A model generated the notes under the pieces. It saw only the letters and a program-made list of their open reading frames with translations, did not search any database and had not been told where the DNA came from. 64,000 bases of DNA from Nocardia salmonicida NBRC 13393 (GTDB lineage Bacteria > Actinomycetota > Actinomycetes > Mycobacteriales > Mycobacteriaceae), in contig NZ_BDBR01000011.1 in the NCBI RefSeq assembly GCF_001613085.1, forward strand, positions 1 through 64,000, in the 5' to 3' direction. Both the position numbers and the translations under genes were made by a program. The number at the start of each line of letters is the position of its first letter. Position 1 is the stretch's first letter. Below are positions 43,307-52,339 of the stretch, piece after piece.

Positions 43307-44602
43307 TCAGCCGAGCAGGCGCCAGTCCTCGAGGCCCTGGTAGAGCGGGACGCTCTGGGCCAGCTTGGAGACCCGACCACGCAGCGTGTCGGTGTCGGAG
43401 GAGCCCGCGAGGGTGGCGGCGATGATGTCGGCCACCTCGGTGAACTCGGCGTCGCCGAAACCACGGGTCGCCAGCGCGGCCGTGCCGATGCGCAGGCCCG
43501 AGGTGACCATCGGGGGGCGCGGGTCGAAGGGGACCGCATTGCGGTTGACGGTGATGCCGACCTCGTGGAGGAGGTCCTCGGCCTGCTGACCGTCGAGCTC
43601 GGAGTTACGCAGGTCGACCAGGACCAGGTGCACGTCCGTGCCGCCGGTGAGGACGGAGACGCCCTTGTCCTTGACGTCGGCGCCGGTCAGACGCTCGGCG
43701 AGGATGCGGGCGCCGGACAGGGTGCGGACCTGACGGTCGGCGAACTCCTCGGTGGCGGCGATCTTGAACGCGGCGGCCTTGGCGGCGATCACGTGCATGA
43801 GCGGGCCGCCCTGCTGGCCGGGGAACACCGCGGAGTTGAGCTTCTTGGCGAACTCCTGCTTGGCCAGGATCAGGCCGGAGCGGGGGCCGCCGAGCGTCTT
43901 GTGCACGGTGGAGGACACGACGTCGGCGTAGGGCACCGGCGAGGGGTGCAGACCGGCGGCGACCAAGCCGGCGAAGTGGGCCATGTCGACCCACAGGTAG
44001 GCGCCGACCTCGTCGGCGATCTCGCGGAAGCGAGCGAAGTCCTGGTGACGCGGGTAGGCCGACCACCCGGCGACGATCACCTTCGGCTTGGCCTTGAGTG
44101 CGATGTCACGCACCTCGTCCATGTCGATGCGGTGGTCTTCCTTGCTCACGCCGTAGGAGTGGACGTCGTAGAGCTTGCCCGAGAAGTTCAGGCGCATACC
44201 GTGGGTGAGGTGCCCGCCGTGCGCGAGATCGAGGCCCAGCAGGGTCTCGCCCGGGTTCATCAGCGCCATCAGCACCGCGGCGTTGGCCTGCGCGCCCGAG
44301 TGGGGCTGCACGTTGGCGAACTCGGCGCCGAACAGCTCCTTGGCACGGTCACGAGCCAGGGTCTCCACCACGTCGACGGCCTCGCAGCCACCGTAGTAGC
44401 GGCGGCCCGGGTAACCCTCGGCGTACTTGTTCGTGAGGACGGAGCCCTGCGCCTGCAGGACCGCGCGCGGCACGAAGTTCTCCGAAGCGATCATCTCGAG
44501 GGTGTCGCGTTCGCGGGCGAGCTCGCCCGCCATCGCGGCGGCCAACTCGGGATCGAGCTCACCGAGAGACTGGGTATTCACCGAAGCGGTCGTCTGCGTC
44601 AC
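43307..44602 (-). CDS. glyA: Serine hydroxymethyltransferase
   Basis: A 431-residue PLP enzyme converting serine and tetrahydrofolate to glycine and methylene-tetrahydrofolate. [19 protein letters not shown] holds the PLP lysine. [34 protein letters not shown] and [16 protein letters not shown] are the expected substrate and cofactor loops. GTG 44602 (VTQTTASVN) is chosen because the upstream extension looks non-family. It corresponds to Rv1093 in the conserved gene order and is followed by a strong hairpin. Confidence 0.97.
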   Translation of the reverse strand: MTQTTASVNTQSLGELDPELAAAMAGELARERDTLEMIASENFVPRAVLQAQGSVLTNKYAEGYPGRRYYGGCEAVDVVETLARDRAKELFGAEFANVQPHSGAQANAAVLMALMNPGETLLGLDLAHGGHLTHGMRLNFSGKLYDVHSYGVSKEDHRIDMDEVRDIALKAKPKVIVAGWSAYPRHQDFARFREIADEVGAYLWVDMAHFAGLVAAGLHPSPVPYADVVSSTVHKTLGGPRSGLILAKQEFAKKLNSAVFPGQQGGPLMHVIAAKAAAFKIAATEEFADRQVRTLSGARILAERLTGADVKDKGVSVLTGGTDVHLVLVDLRNSELDGQQAEDLLHEVGITVNRNAVPFDPRPPMVTSGLRIGTAALATRGFGDAEFTEVADIIAATLAGSSDTDTLRGRVSKLAQSVPLYQGLEDWRLLG

Positions 44603-44798
44603 GCCTGCGAGTCTATTGCCGACCGTGTACGCGCCGAGCACGGGGATACCGCAACACCGTCCGAGCCGCCACCCGAGAGACCAGGGTCACACCGCGCCTG
44701 ACCAGGTTCGATAGCCGTCGAACACGACAGACTCGGCGAAACGACCCGTCCGACGGTGACCGATGACACAGAGATGACCGCCCCGCCCGGCTGCGCCG

Positions 44799-46010
44799 TC
44801 ATCCAGTAGCGACGCTCATCCGCCGGATCGCCCCCGGCGTCAGCGGCTCGTCGAGCAGACGCCCGAACCGCTCGACCCGATCCTGGGCGCCGACCGCGCC
44901 GTCGAGCCAGCCACCGAGCAACCGGTAGCCCTCGACATAGGTGCTGATGTAGGCCCGCCACAGCGGCGAGGAGAGAAACCGCAACGACTGCCGCGCCCGC
45001 TCCGGCGTCGCCAGGATCCACCGCTGCAGGAACAGCGCCACCTCGTCCTCGCCGCGGTGCTGATCGTGCAGCAGCAGCGCGGCGTCCTGACGCACGTTCA
45101 GCAATTTCGCCGACGCGGTCGAGAAGCGTTCGGCCCGTTCACCGTCGAAACGAAGGCCGAGGTCGGCGTAGATCTCCTGGGCCCACACGCCCCAGCCGGG
45201 TCCGACGATCGACTGCAGGGCGAGGTCGGCGAGGCCCTCGGCCATCAGGCACTGCGGGGTGTTGACCAGGAACAGCGTCTGCTCGTCCTCGCCCGCCGCG
45301 ACCAGTCCGGCTTCCTTGCGGCAGTGCTCGGTGTGATGGCCGGGGTAGGCCTCGTGCGCGATCAGCGCGGGGAGGTTGCCCATGTGCTGTTTGAGGTCGG
45401 AGTTGATCGCCACCGTCGATGCGAAATTGCCGAGGTAGTAGTTGAAGCCGGACCAGGGCTTGTCGCCGACGACCTCGTAGGTGACGTGCTCGTGGTCGGG
45501 CAGCGGATACCGGTCACGCACCCGCTCGCGCAACGCACTGGAGAACGCTTCGACACAGGTCGCGAGCTTTTCCGGCGGGATCTCGTCGCCGCGACGGTAA
45601 GCGGCGGCGCGTTCGGCGAGCGGACCGTCGCCACCGAGCACCTCGTCCATCTGCCGGTGCGCTTCGCGATAGTCGTCGGGGTCACCCGGTGCGATGTCGA
45701 CGTCGAAATAGGCGCGGACCTCGTCGACGAAACCGATCTGCTCACCGGCGAACTTGCGAGCCGAGCACTCCATCGCCACCAGGTGGGCATCGAGGAATTC
45801 GGTGCGCTGGGCCGAGAGCCCGGCATCGGGCAGGGCGGCCCGCAGGTCGACGGCGCGCCGGGCCAGCTCGGCGGGTTCGGGGACGGCGGCGTTCTCGACA
45901 TCGCGACGCAGTTGCGGATCGCCGGTGTAGGCGTCGACGAAGCCCTCTTCGAGGCGATCGAAAGCCAAACCGAGGCGCAGGTATTCAGTGACAAGTGGAT
46001 GTGACCCCAT
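44799..46010 (-). CDS. DUF885 family protein (putative metallopeptidase)
   Basis: A 403-residue DUF885 protein. The signature IAHEAYPGHHTEH (about residues 218-230) resembles a gluzincin HExxH-type site, with an acidic residue in MAEGLADLAL as a possible third ligand. There is no signal peptide, so it is probably cytoplasmic. It lies upstream of glyA on the same strand (196-nt gap) and diverges from coaA. Peptidase activity is inferred from family motifs only. Confidence 0.85.
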   Translation of the reverse strand: MGSHPLVTEYLRLGLAFDRLEEGFVDAYTGDPQLRRDVENAAVPEPAELARRAVDLRAALPDAGLSAQRTEFLDAHLVAMECSARKFAGEQIGFVDEVRAYFDVDIAPGDPDDYREAHRQMDEVLGGDGPLAERAAAYRRGDEIPPEKLATCVEAFSSALRERVRDRYPLPDHEHVTYEVVGDKPWSGFNYYLGNFASTVAINSDLKQHMGNLPALIAHEAYPGHHTEHCRKEAGLVAAGEDEQTLFLVNTPQCLMAEGLADLALQSIVGPGWGVWAQEIYADLGLRFDGERAERFSTASAKLLNVRQDAALLLHDQHRGEDEVALFLQRWILATPERARQSLRFLSSPLWRAYISTYVEGYRLLGGWLDGAVGAQDRVERFGRLLDEPLTPGAIRRMSVATG

Positions 46011-46209
46011 CCGTCCGACATTACGTGGTCGCCCGGAAAATGGCGCCTTACCTCGGCATTGTCGCTAGTTACCGACCGGTAGCCAAACCCCCTGTTGCGC
46101 GCGGGCGGCGAGCACGGAGCACAATCTCGCTATGCGGTCAGAGTTATCCCGGATCTCACCAGACGGGCAGCCAAGCTGTGCGGATGCGCCTGGACGGAGG
46201 GTCGGGTAG

Positions 46210-47142
46210 GTGGCACGGACGAGTGAACCGAGCCCCTATGTGGAGTTCGATCGAAGCCAGTGGCGCACCCTGCGCAAATCGACTCCCCTCGTCCTGACCG
46301 AGGACGAACTGACCGGCCTACGCGGTCTGGGCGAGCAGATCGACCTCGAGGAAGTCGCCGAGGTCTACCTGCCGCTGGCCAGGTTGATCCACCTCCAGGT
46401 CGCGGCGCGGCAGCGGTTGTTCGCCGCCACCGCCACCTTCCTCGGGGAGAAGCACCCCGACAAGCAGGTGCCGTTCGTGATCGGTGTCGCGGGCAGTGTC
46501 GCGGTCGGCAAGTCGACCACCGCGCGCGTGCTGCAGGCACTGCTGGCGCGCTGGGATCACCACCCTCGGGTCGACCTGGTGACCACCGACGGATTCCTTT
46601 ATCCCACAGCCGAACTCACCCGTCGCGGGATCATGCACCGCAAGGGCTTTCCCGAGAGTTACGACCGGCGCAAGCTGCTGCGGTTCGTCACCGAGGTGAA
46701 GTCGGGCGCCGAAGAGGTGTGCGCGCCGGTGTATTCGCACAAGTCCTACGACATCGTGCCCGACGAGAAGCACTGTGTGCGCCAGCCCGACATCCTCATC
46801 GTCGAGGGCCTGAACGTGTTGCAGACCGGTCCGCGACTGATGGTGTCGGACCTGTTCGACTTCTCCATCTATGTCGACGCCCGCATCGAGGACATCGAGA
46901 ACTGGTATGTGCAGCGCTTTCTCGCGTTGCGCAAGACCGGCTTCGCCGACCCCGACGCGCACTTCCACCACTACGCGGCGTTCAGCGACGAGCAGGCCAC
47001 CGCGGCCGCCCGCGATATCTGGAACTCCACCAACCGACCCAACCTGGTGGAGAACATCCTGCCCACCCGTCCGCGCGCCACCCTGGTGCTGCGCAAGGAC
47101 TCCGATCACACGATCAACAGGTTGCGCCTGCGCAAGCTCTGA
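46210..47142 (+). CDS. coaA: Type I pantothenate kinase
   Basis: A 310-residue CoaA that phosphorylates pantothenate, the first step of CoA synthesis. P-loop [17 protein letters not shown] lies near residues 95-111; [25 protein letters not shown] and [15 protein letters not shown] are the expected active-site segments. GTG 46210 follows GGAGGG with an 8-nt gap. It matches Rv1092c in the conserved region and is convergent with the lipoprotein gene ending at 47188. Confidence 0.96.
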   Translation: MARTSEPSPYVEFDRSQWRTLRKSTPLVLTEDELTGLRGLGEQIDLEEVAEVYLPLARLIHLQVAARQRLFAATATFLGEKHPDKQVPFVIGVAGSVAVGKSTTARVLQALLARWDHHPRVDLVTTDGFLYPTAELTRRGIMHRKGFPESYDRRKLLRFVTEVKSGAEEVCAPVYSHKSYDIVPDEKHCVRQPDILIVEGLNVLQTGPRLMVSDLFDFSIYVDARIEDIENWYVQRFLALRKTGFADPDAHFHHYAAFSDEQATAAARDIWNSTNRPNLVENILPTRPRATLVLRKDSDHTINRLRLRKL

Positions 47143-47187
47143 TCAACCTGCGCGGCAACAGATTCCGCGATCCGATCGCGAACGGGA

Positions 47188-48315
47188 TCAGCCGTTCGCG
47201 GTCGGCGGCGCACCGAGCGAGATGACCTGCTTCGCCAATTCCTCACGGACACCGCCCCTGTGCACAACCAACACCCCGTGCGGAGTGCCGCGCGCATCGG
47301 TGGGTTCACCGGCGACCACCTCGATCACCGACCCCGGCACCCGCCGGAGCATGTCGACCACCGGGTACTCCCCCACCGGCGCCCATCCCTGCGCCGCCGA
47401 CTGCAGCCGGTCGACCATGCTCGGCGCGCCGACGAGATCGGCCCATTTGCGGGTGGCGATCGTGATCGATCCGTCTTCGCTCCAGCGCGGGCTGTACACC
47501 GCGGAGCACTCGCCCGGCAGCGTGGGCAGCGACCGGACTCCGTTGGTCGCGACATCGATGGTGGCCACGTTGCCGCTGCCGCACGTCGCGCTGCGTGCCG
47601 TCGCCCCGGCCAGGACGAAGGTGTGCCCATCGGGTCCGGCGGCGGCGGAGAGTCCGGCGTCGATGCCGGGCACACGGCCCAGCGGCAGGATGGCGTCGGC
47701 GCCGATGGCATAGAGGTGGCTCTTCTCCCACCACAGTCCGCGCGATTCGACCCTGGCCAGCAGGACGAATTCGTCGGTGGCCGCCACCAGCTCGGCGCCG
47801 TTCCACGTGCCACCACTCAACGGACTCGGCGAATCCGGCAGGACGATCTCACGTTCGGGTGCGGCGGCCTCGGAACCGGCCAGATCCATGCTCATGATCT
47901 CACCGGGCTCGCGCCACCAGCCGATCACCGAACCACGCAGGCCCACCGCGTTGGTGCAGTCGCACGGTATGCGCGTCACCGACCGGTCCCGCACACCCAG
48001 CGCCACCAGCGTCTTACTGCTCGTCTCCACCGAGAACGCGTACCGCCCGTCCTCGGTGAAGGTCACCGCGGCCGACGAATGGCCGAAACTACCCGGCGCC
48101 CGCACGGTTTCGGCGCCGTGCACCACCGCCAGCTCGGCGTCGGTGCGATAGGCGAACACGGGGCCCTTGGCGGCCTGCTCTTCGGCGGGCGTCAGTCGTG
48201 GCGGCGCGGGCTGCTCGACCTCACCGCAGCCCGCGACGACCATCGCGGCACCGCACACGACGCCGAGCACCGCGATCCGCGCACGCCATCCGCTCGCCTT
48301 CGTCGCAATTCCCAC
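47188..48315 (-). CDS. Lipoprotein with beta-propeller-like repeats
   Basis: A 375-residue exported protein. The N-terminus has a signal peptide and lipobox VVAGC at about residues 26-30, then a Pro-rich linker and repeated beta-strand blocks (VTFTEDGRYAFSVETSS; AAGPDGHTFVLAG; YSPRWSEDGSITIATRKW) resembling TolB/WD40-like propeller blades. It is probably cell-surface anchored; the ligand is unknown. It starts with GTG 48315, 83 nt after the 188-residue gene on the same strand. Confidence 0.75.
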   Translation of the reverse strand: MGIATKASGWRARIAVLGVVCGAAMVVAGCGEVEQPAPPRLTPAEEQAAKGPVFAYRTDAELAVVHGAETVRAPGSFGHSSAAVTFTEDGRYAFSVETSSKTLVALGVRDRSVTRIPCDCTNAVGLRGSVIGWWREPGEIMSMDLAGSEAAAPEREIVLPDSPSPLSGGTWNGAELVAATDEFVLLARVESRGLWWEKSHLYAIGADAILPLGRVPGIDAGLSAAAGPDGHTFVLAGATARSATCGSGNVATIDVATNGVRSLPTLPGECSAVYSPRWSEDGSITIATRKWADLVGAPSMVDRLQSAAQGWAPVGEYPVVDMLRRVPGSVIEVVAGEPTDARGTPHGVLVVHRGGVREELAKQVISLGAPPTANG

Positions 48316-48398
48316 AGCTCACACCCCTGCAATGTGTCGTCGGGCCCGGTCTCGCGCAGCAGCCTAGTCGGGGGACCTCCGAGATCGGGCTCAGTCCG

Positions 48399-48965
48399 CT
48401 ACAACTTCCACGCCGCGTCGAGCCTGGTCGCCACGTCGATATTGCGGACGGCCGCGATCTCGGGCTTGCGGATCTCCTGGGCGACATACCGGGCGACGAA
48501 TCGGCGGATCTCGTGGTCGACACTGGCCAGCACGCGCAGCAGCTCACCACGCTTGGAGCTACTGGCGACATTGACCCGCACATCACCGGGACGTGGCTCG
48601 GCGATATCGATGACCACTCGCAGCGGGTCGGCGGTGCGCGCGGTGAGATGCAGATGCACGGTGCCGTCGACGCGGAACCGCGACCGGTCCACCGCCAGAT
48701 CGAGGACCAGATCCACATGCAACGGGATGGTCAATTCGAAGGAGATGAACGCGTCGACGAAACGCAGGATTCGTGGCTGCATGAGCTCCACCTGCGCGGT
48801 GACCTTCGCCAGCCGACCCGGCCCCACCCCGATCGGCCCGAAATCGAAAGCGGCCCCGGTGAGTTGGCCGAACGCGTCGGCGATGCGTTGCTCGGAGACG
48901 GCGTATTCCAGGAAACGCCTGCCGAATTCCTCATAGCTGATGTAGGAAGGCTGTTCGGGTTCCAC
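48399..48965 (-). CDS. Conserved hypothetical protein, 188 residues
   Basis: A soluble mixed alpha/beta protein: EEFGRRFLEYAVSEQRIADA at the start, alternating hydrophobic strands in the middle (LHVDLVLDLAVDRSRFRVDG, TVHLHLTARTADPLRVVIDI), a helical end. The strand pattern suggests a lipid-binding or SRPBCC-like beta-sheet fold, but this is only an impression. It begins 29 nt after uppS on the same strand and is probably co-transcribed with it. Confidence 0.7.
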   Translation of the reverse strand: MEPEQPSYISYEEFGRRFLEYAVSEQRIADAFGQLTGAAFDFGPIGVGPGRLAKVTAQVELMQPRILRFVDAFISFELTIPLHVDLVLDLAVDRSRFRVDGTVHLHLTARTADPLRVVIDIAEPRPGDVRVNVASSSKRGELLRVLASVDHEIRRFVARYVAQEIRKPEIAAVRNIDVATRLDAAWKL

Positions 48966-48994
48966 TGACCGCAGAGTACGCGACGGCTACGACA

Positions 48995-49774
48995 TCACAC
49001 GCCGAAACGGCGGTGCCGCGCCGCGTAATCCCTTAGTGCGCGCAAAAAGTCGACGCGCCGGAACTCCGGCCAATACGCCTCGGTAAACCAGATCTCCGAA
49101 TAGGCGCTCTGCCATAGCAGAAAACCCGAAAGTCGCTGCTCACCAGATGTTCTGATCACCAGATCAGGGTCGGGCTGGCCGGAGGTGTAGAGGTGCTGGC
49201 CGATCGCGTCGACCGTAATCGACTGCACCAGATCCTCTCCCGACTCCCCCGACGCGATCTCCTGCCGCACCAGTGACCGCACGGCGTCGGTGATCTCCTG
49301 GCGTCCGCCGTACCCCACCGCGACGTTCACGTGCACGCCGTCGCGCCCGCTCGTCCGCTCGGCGGCTACCCGCAGGCGTTTGGCGATCAGCTCGGGGAAA
49401 CCCTCGAGCGACCCGACGATCCGCACGCTCCAGTTCTGCTCGGGGGCGGACAGTTCCTCGACGACATCGGTGATCACTTCGAACAGGGTCTCGAGCTCAT
49501 CGGCATCGCGGCGCAGGTTCTCGGTCGAGAGCAGATAGACGGTCACCATCTCGATGCCCTGATCGGAACACCAGCCGACGAGCTCGGCGATTTTCAGCGC
49601 GCCGACGCGATGGCCGTGGCTGACATCGGTGAACCCGTTCTCGCGCGCCCAGCGACGATTGCCGTCGCACATCACGGCGACGTGGCGAGGGTGCTGCTTG
49701 TCTGCCAGCTGCTGTGACAGCCTGGCTTCGTAGATGCGGTACGGCAATCCACGCACCCGACCAAGAAACTCCAC
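48995..49774 (-). CDS. uppS: Isoprenyl transferase (cis-prenyl diphosphate synthase, UppS family)
   Basis: A 259-residue cis-prenyltransferase with HVAVMCDGNRRWARENG (diphosphate site, about residues 31-47), SHGHRVGALKIAELVGWC, VYLLSTENLRR, and DLVIRTSGEQRLSGFLLWQS followed by SEIWFTEAYWPEFR. It matches Rv1086 by position, the enzyme making short-chain Z,E-farnesyl diphosphate for decaprenyl phosphate; product length cannot be read from the sequence alone. The gene diverges from the hemolysin III gene. Confidence 0.95.
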   Translation of the reverse strand: MEFLGRVRGLPYRIYEARLSQQLADKQHPRHVAVMCDGNRRWARENGFTDVSHGHRVGALKIAELVGWCSDQGIEMVTVYLLSTENLRRDADELETLFEVITDVVEELSAPEQNWSVRIVGSLEGFPELIAKRLRVAAERTSGRDGVHVNVAVGYGGRQEITDAVRSLVRQEIASGESGEDLVQSITVDAIGQHLYTSGQPDPDLVIRTSGEQRLSGFLLWQSAYSEIWFTEAYWPEFRRVDFLRALRDYAARHRRFGV

Positions 49775-49966
49775 GCCCGCACCCTACGCTCCCCCGCCTC
49801 TCCGGGAATTCTGCCGGTCGTGGGCGGGGGGTGAGATTCGTGCGGGGCCTGCGGTGAGCTCGGGTCGGCTTTTGGGGCGGGTGGGGAGTTACCCATGTAC
49901 TCGCGAGATCGGCGGGTTCGTCTTTTGTGTGGTCGGGGGCACGTTTTGTGGTGTCGAGGTGGGGGT

Positions 49967-50003
49967 TTGACGTACGGTTGGGAGCGTAACTTACGGTACC
50001 GTA
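49967..50003 (+). promoter_or_regulatory. Promoter region and palindrome before the hemolysin III gene
   Basis: TACGGTACCGTA at 49992-50003 is a perfect 12-bp palindrome, 21 nt before the GTG start. TTGACG lies at 49967-49972, and a TAnnnT hexamer (TACGGT, 49992-49997) overlaps the palindrome but at a 19-bp spacing, so the promoter call is tentative. A regulator binding here would cover the start region. Confidence 0.4.
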
Positions 50004-50024
50004 GGTTTTGGCCCTGGAGGTTTC

Positions 50025-50690
50025 GTGGAGGCAGTTCTGACTGAGACCGGCACGGTGAGCAAGCCGCGGTTCCGGGGGTGGATTCACACCTGGGCGGTGG
50101 GCGTTGCCGCTGTCGCGGTGACGGTGCTCGTGGTGTTCGGGTTCCTGACGTCGTTGACGGCGGGATGGTCGACGTTGCTGTACGGGATCTCGGTGTGCGC
50201 GCTGTTCGGGGTGAGCGCGGTGTATCACCGGGTGACCTGGGCGAGCGTGCGGACCCGGGTGCGGATGAAGCGGGCCGATCATTCGATGATCTTCCTGTTC
50301 ATCGCGGGCAGCTACACGCCGTTCGCGCTGCTCGGATTGCCCGGGCGGACCGGGCAGATCCTGCTGGTCGTGGTGTGGGCGGGAGCCATCGCCGGGATCG
50401 CGCTGAAGCTGTTGTGGCCCACCGCGCCCGCCTGGGTCGGGGTGCCGCTGTATCTGTTGCTGGGGTGGGCGATCGTGCCCGTGATTCCCGAGCTGCTGCA
50501 CAACGTCGGGGTCGCGCCGCTGGTGCTGCTCGCGGTCGGCGGCGTGATCTACAGCGTGGGGGCGATTCTGTACGCGACCAAGTGGCCCAATCCCTGGCCC
50601 GACTTCGGACATCACGAGTTCTTCCATGCGGCGACGGTGGTCGCGGCACTGTGTCACTACATCGCGATCTGGCTGGTCGTGCTCGGCTGA
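50025..50690 (+). CDS. Hemolysin III / TrhA family membrane protein
   Basis: A 221-residue, seven-segment membrane protein of the hemolysin III family (PAQR-like), with the conserved metal-site residues in [24 protein letters not shown] and [22 protein letters not shown]. The cellular role is poorly defined; TrhA members affect membrane homeostasis. GTG 50025 has GGAGG 4 nt upstream. It corresponds to Rv1085c and diverges from uppS. Confidence 0.92.
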   Translation: MEAVLTETGTVSKPRFRGWIHTWAVGVAAVAVTVLVVFGFLTSLTAGWSTLLYGISVCALFGVSAVYHRVTWASVRTRVRMKRADHSMIFLFIAGSYTPFALLGLPGRTGQILLVVVWAGAIAGIALKLLWPTAPAWVGVPLYLLLGWAIVPVIPELLHNVGVAPLVLLAVGGVIYSVGAILYATKWPNPWPDFGHHEFFHAATVVAALCHYIAIWLVVLG

Positions 50691-50805
50691 ACGGCGCGTG
50701 CACGTCGCCTCGGTCGGCGCGCCTTCTATGCTCGGTAGTTGTGTCACCCGTCAGCGCAGCTCGTGATGCCCGGGCGTCCTCGGGCGCCGGGTCAGGGCGT
50801 GTGCG

Positions 50806-52287
50806 GTGAACCGGCTGGTCCGGTGGGCGCTGCAGTCCTACTGGGGGCTGGCGCTGGTGGTCATTACCGCCAACATGGTCGGAGTCACGGCCATCTTCCT
50901 GGTCAGCTGGGCGGGCGGGGTGTTCAGCCGCCTCGGCAACGATTGGCGCGACGCGGCGGCGCTGATCCTGATCTATCCGATCATCGCCTTCTCGGTCGGG
51001 ATCGGGATCGCCCTCTACGACCGGCGCCGATATATGCGCTGGCTCGACGACAACCGCAAACCGACGCCGGAGGAAGCGCGCATCCTGATCCGGCTACCCG
51101 CCGCGATCACCCTGCGCGCGATCATCCTGTGGACGCCGGGCGTCGTGTTGACCGTGTGGCTGGTCGACCGGTTCACCGACTATCACAACATCACCGTGCT
51201 GCTGGCCGGATTCGCCCTCGGCGGGCTGGAAGCGGCGGGCGCGATCTACCTGATCCTGGACCGCCTGATCCGACCGGCGGTGCCCATCATCGCCGCGGTG
51301 CTCGGGCCCACCGTGCATCCCAGCTCGACCGTGCTGGTGCGGGTGCTCGTCACCTGGGCGGTATCCAGTGCGCTGCCAGGGCTGATCATCATCGTGGTCC
51401 TCAGCGATACCACCACGTCCGCGGAGGACCGGGTGCGCGCCGCCTTGCTGTTCTCGATCGTCGCCCTCGGTGTCGGCACCCTCGCCACCGCCTTGCTCGC
51501 GCGCTCGGTAGCGACGCCGATGCGCGCGATGTACCGGGCGCTGGACCGGATCACCCGCGGCGAACTCGATGTGCGGGTGCCGGTCGGCAGCGCGAGTGAG
51601 ATCGGCCGGCTCGAACACTCGGTCAACGAACTCGCCGCCACCCTGCGCGATCAGATGCACACCGAGGACGTCTTCGGCAGACACGTCGGCTCCACCGTGG
51701 CCGAACGCGCGCTGTCGGGCAGCACCGACCTCACCGGCGACGTGCGCATCGTCTCGGCGCTGTTCGTCGACGTCACCGGCTCGGTCCAGCTGTCCGCCGA
51801 AATGGCGCCGGAGGATTTCGTCCACAAGCTCAACCGGCTGCTCGCCACGGTCGTCGCTGCCACCGAGGACAACGGCGGCCTGGTGAACAAATTCGCCGGC
51901 GACGCCGCCCTGTGCATCTTCGGCGCCCCTTCCGCCCTGCAGGACAACGCCACCCCTGCCCTTCGTGCCGCCCGCCGCATCCGCGACGAAGTAGTCGCCA
52001 CCGGCGAACTCGACGTCGGCATCGGGGTGGCCCGTGGGCAGGTGTTCGCCGGCGACGTCGGCGCCGACACCCGCCTCGAGTTCACGGTCATCGGCGACGC
52101 GGTCAACGAGGCGGCCCGCCTCACCGCCGTCGCGAAGGAAGCGCCGCGACGGGTACTGGTGAGCGATTCGGTGTGGCAGGCCGCCACTCCGACTGAGCGG
52201 TCCAAGTGGAAGCGCTACAAGGACTTACGCCTGCGCGGAATCCCCGGGCGCACCCGGACCTGGACGGACATCCCTCCGGGTAAGTGA
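50806..52287 (+). CDS. Membrane-bound class III adenylate cyclase (6TM–HAMP–CHD)
   Basis: A 493-residue protein. About six N-terminal membrane segments (to about residue 240) precede a HAMP domain (about 240-290; ATPMRAMYRALDRITRGELD) and a cyclase homology domain (about 305-470). The catalytic set looks complete: FVDVTG and FAGDAALC (metal aspartates), the lysine in VNKFAGD (purine), TVIGDAVNEAARL (Asn/Arg for the transition state). The layout matches the M. tuberculosis Rv1318c–Rv1320c/Rv3645 group. It should make cAMP in response to a membrane or fatty-acid signal. It is convergent with the DUF255 gene. Confidence 0.93.
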   Translation: MNRLVRWALQSYWGLALVVITANMVGVTAIFLVSWAGGVFSRLGNDWRDAAALILIYPIIAFSVGIGIALYDRRRYMRWLDDNRKPTPEEARILIRLPAAITLRAIILWTPGVVLTVWLVDRFTDYHNITVLLAGFALGGLEAAGAIYLILDRLIRPAVPIIAAVLGPTVHPSSTVLVRVLVTWAVSSALPGLIIIVVLSDTTTSAEDRVRAALLFSIVALGVGTLATALLARSVATPMRAMYRALDRITRGELDVRVPVGSASEIGRLEHSVNELAATLRDQMHTEDVFGRHVGSTVAERALSGSTDLTGDVRIVSALFVDVTGSVQLSAEMAPEDFVHKLNRLLATVVAATEDNGGLVNKFAGDAALCIFGAPSALQDNATPALRAARRIRDEVVATGELDVGIGVARGQVFAGDVGADTRLEFTVIGDAVNEAARLTAVAKEAPRRVLVSDSVWQAATPTERSKWKRYKDLRLRGIPGRTRTWTDIPPGK

Positions 52288-52339
52288 GTCCGAGCCGTCG
52301 TATCGGCCGACGATCAGGCGGAGCGATACACGGATCCGC

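Noticed and set aside
43184..44701. A 505-codon plus-strand frame over glyA
   Set aside because: It is antisense to glyA with valine/glycine-rich low-complexity translation and no start signal.
46070..46081. Imperfect palindrome TACCGACCGGTA between the DUF885 and coaA genes
   Set aside because: Only 5 of 6 pairs match and there is no regulator or promoter context; in GC-rich DNA this is expected by chance.
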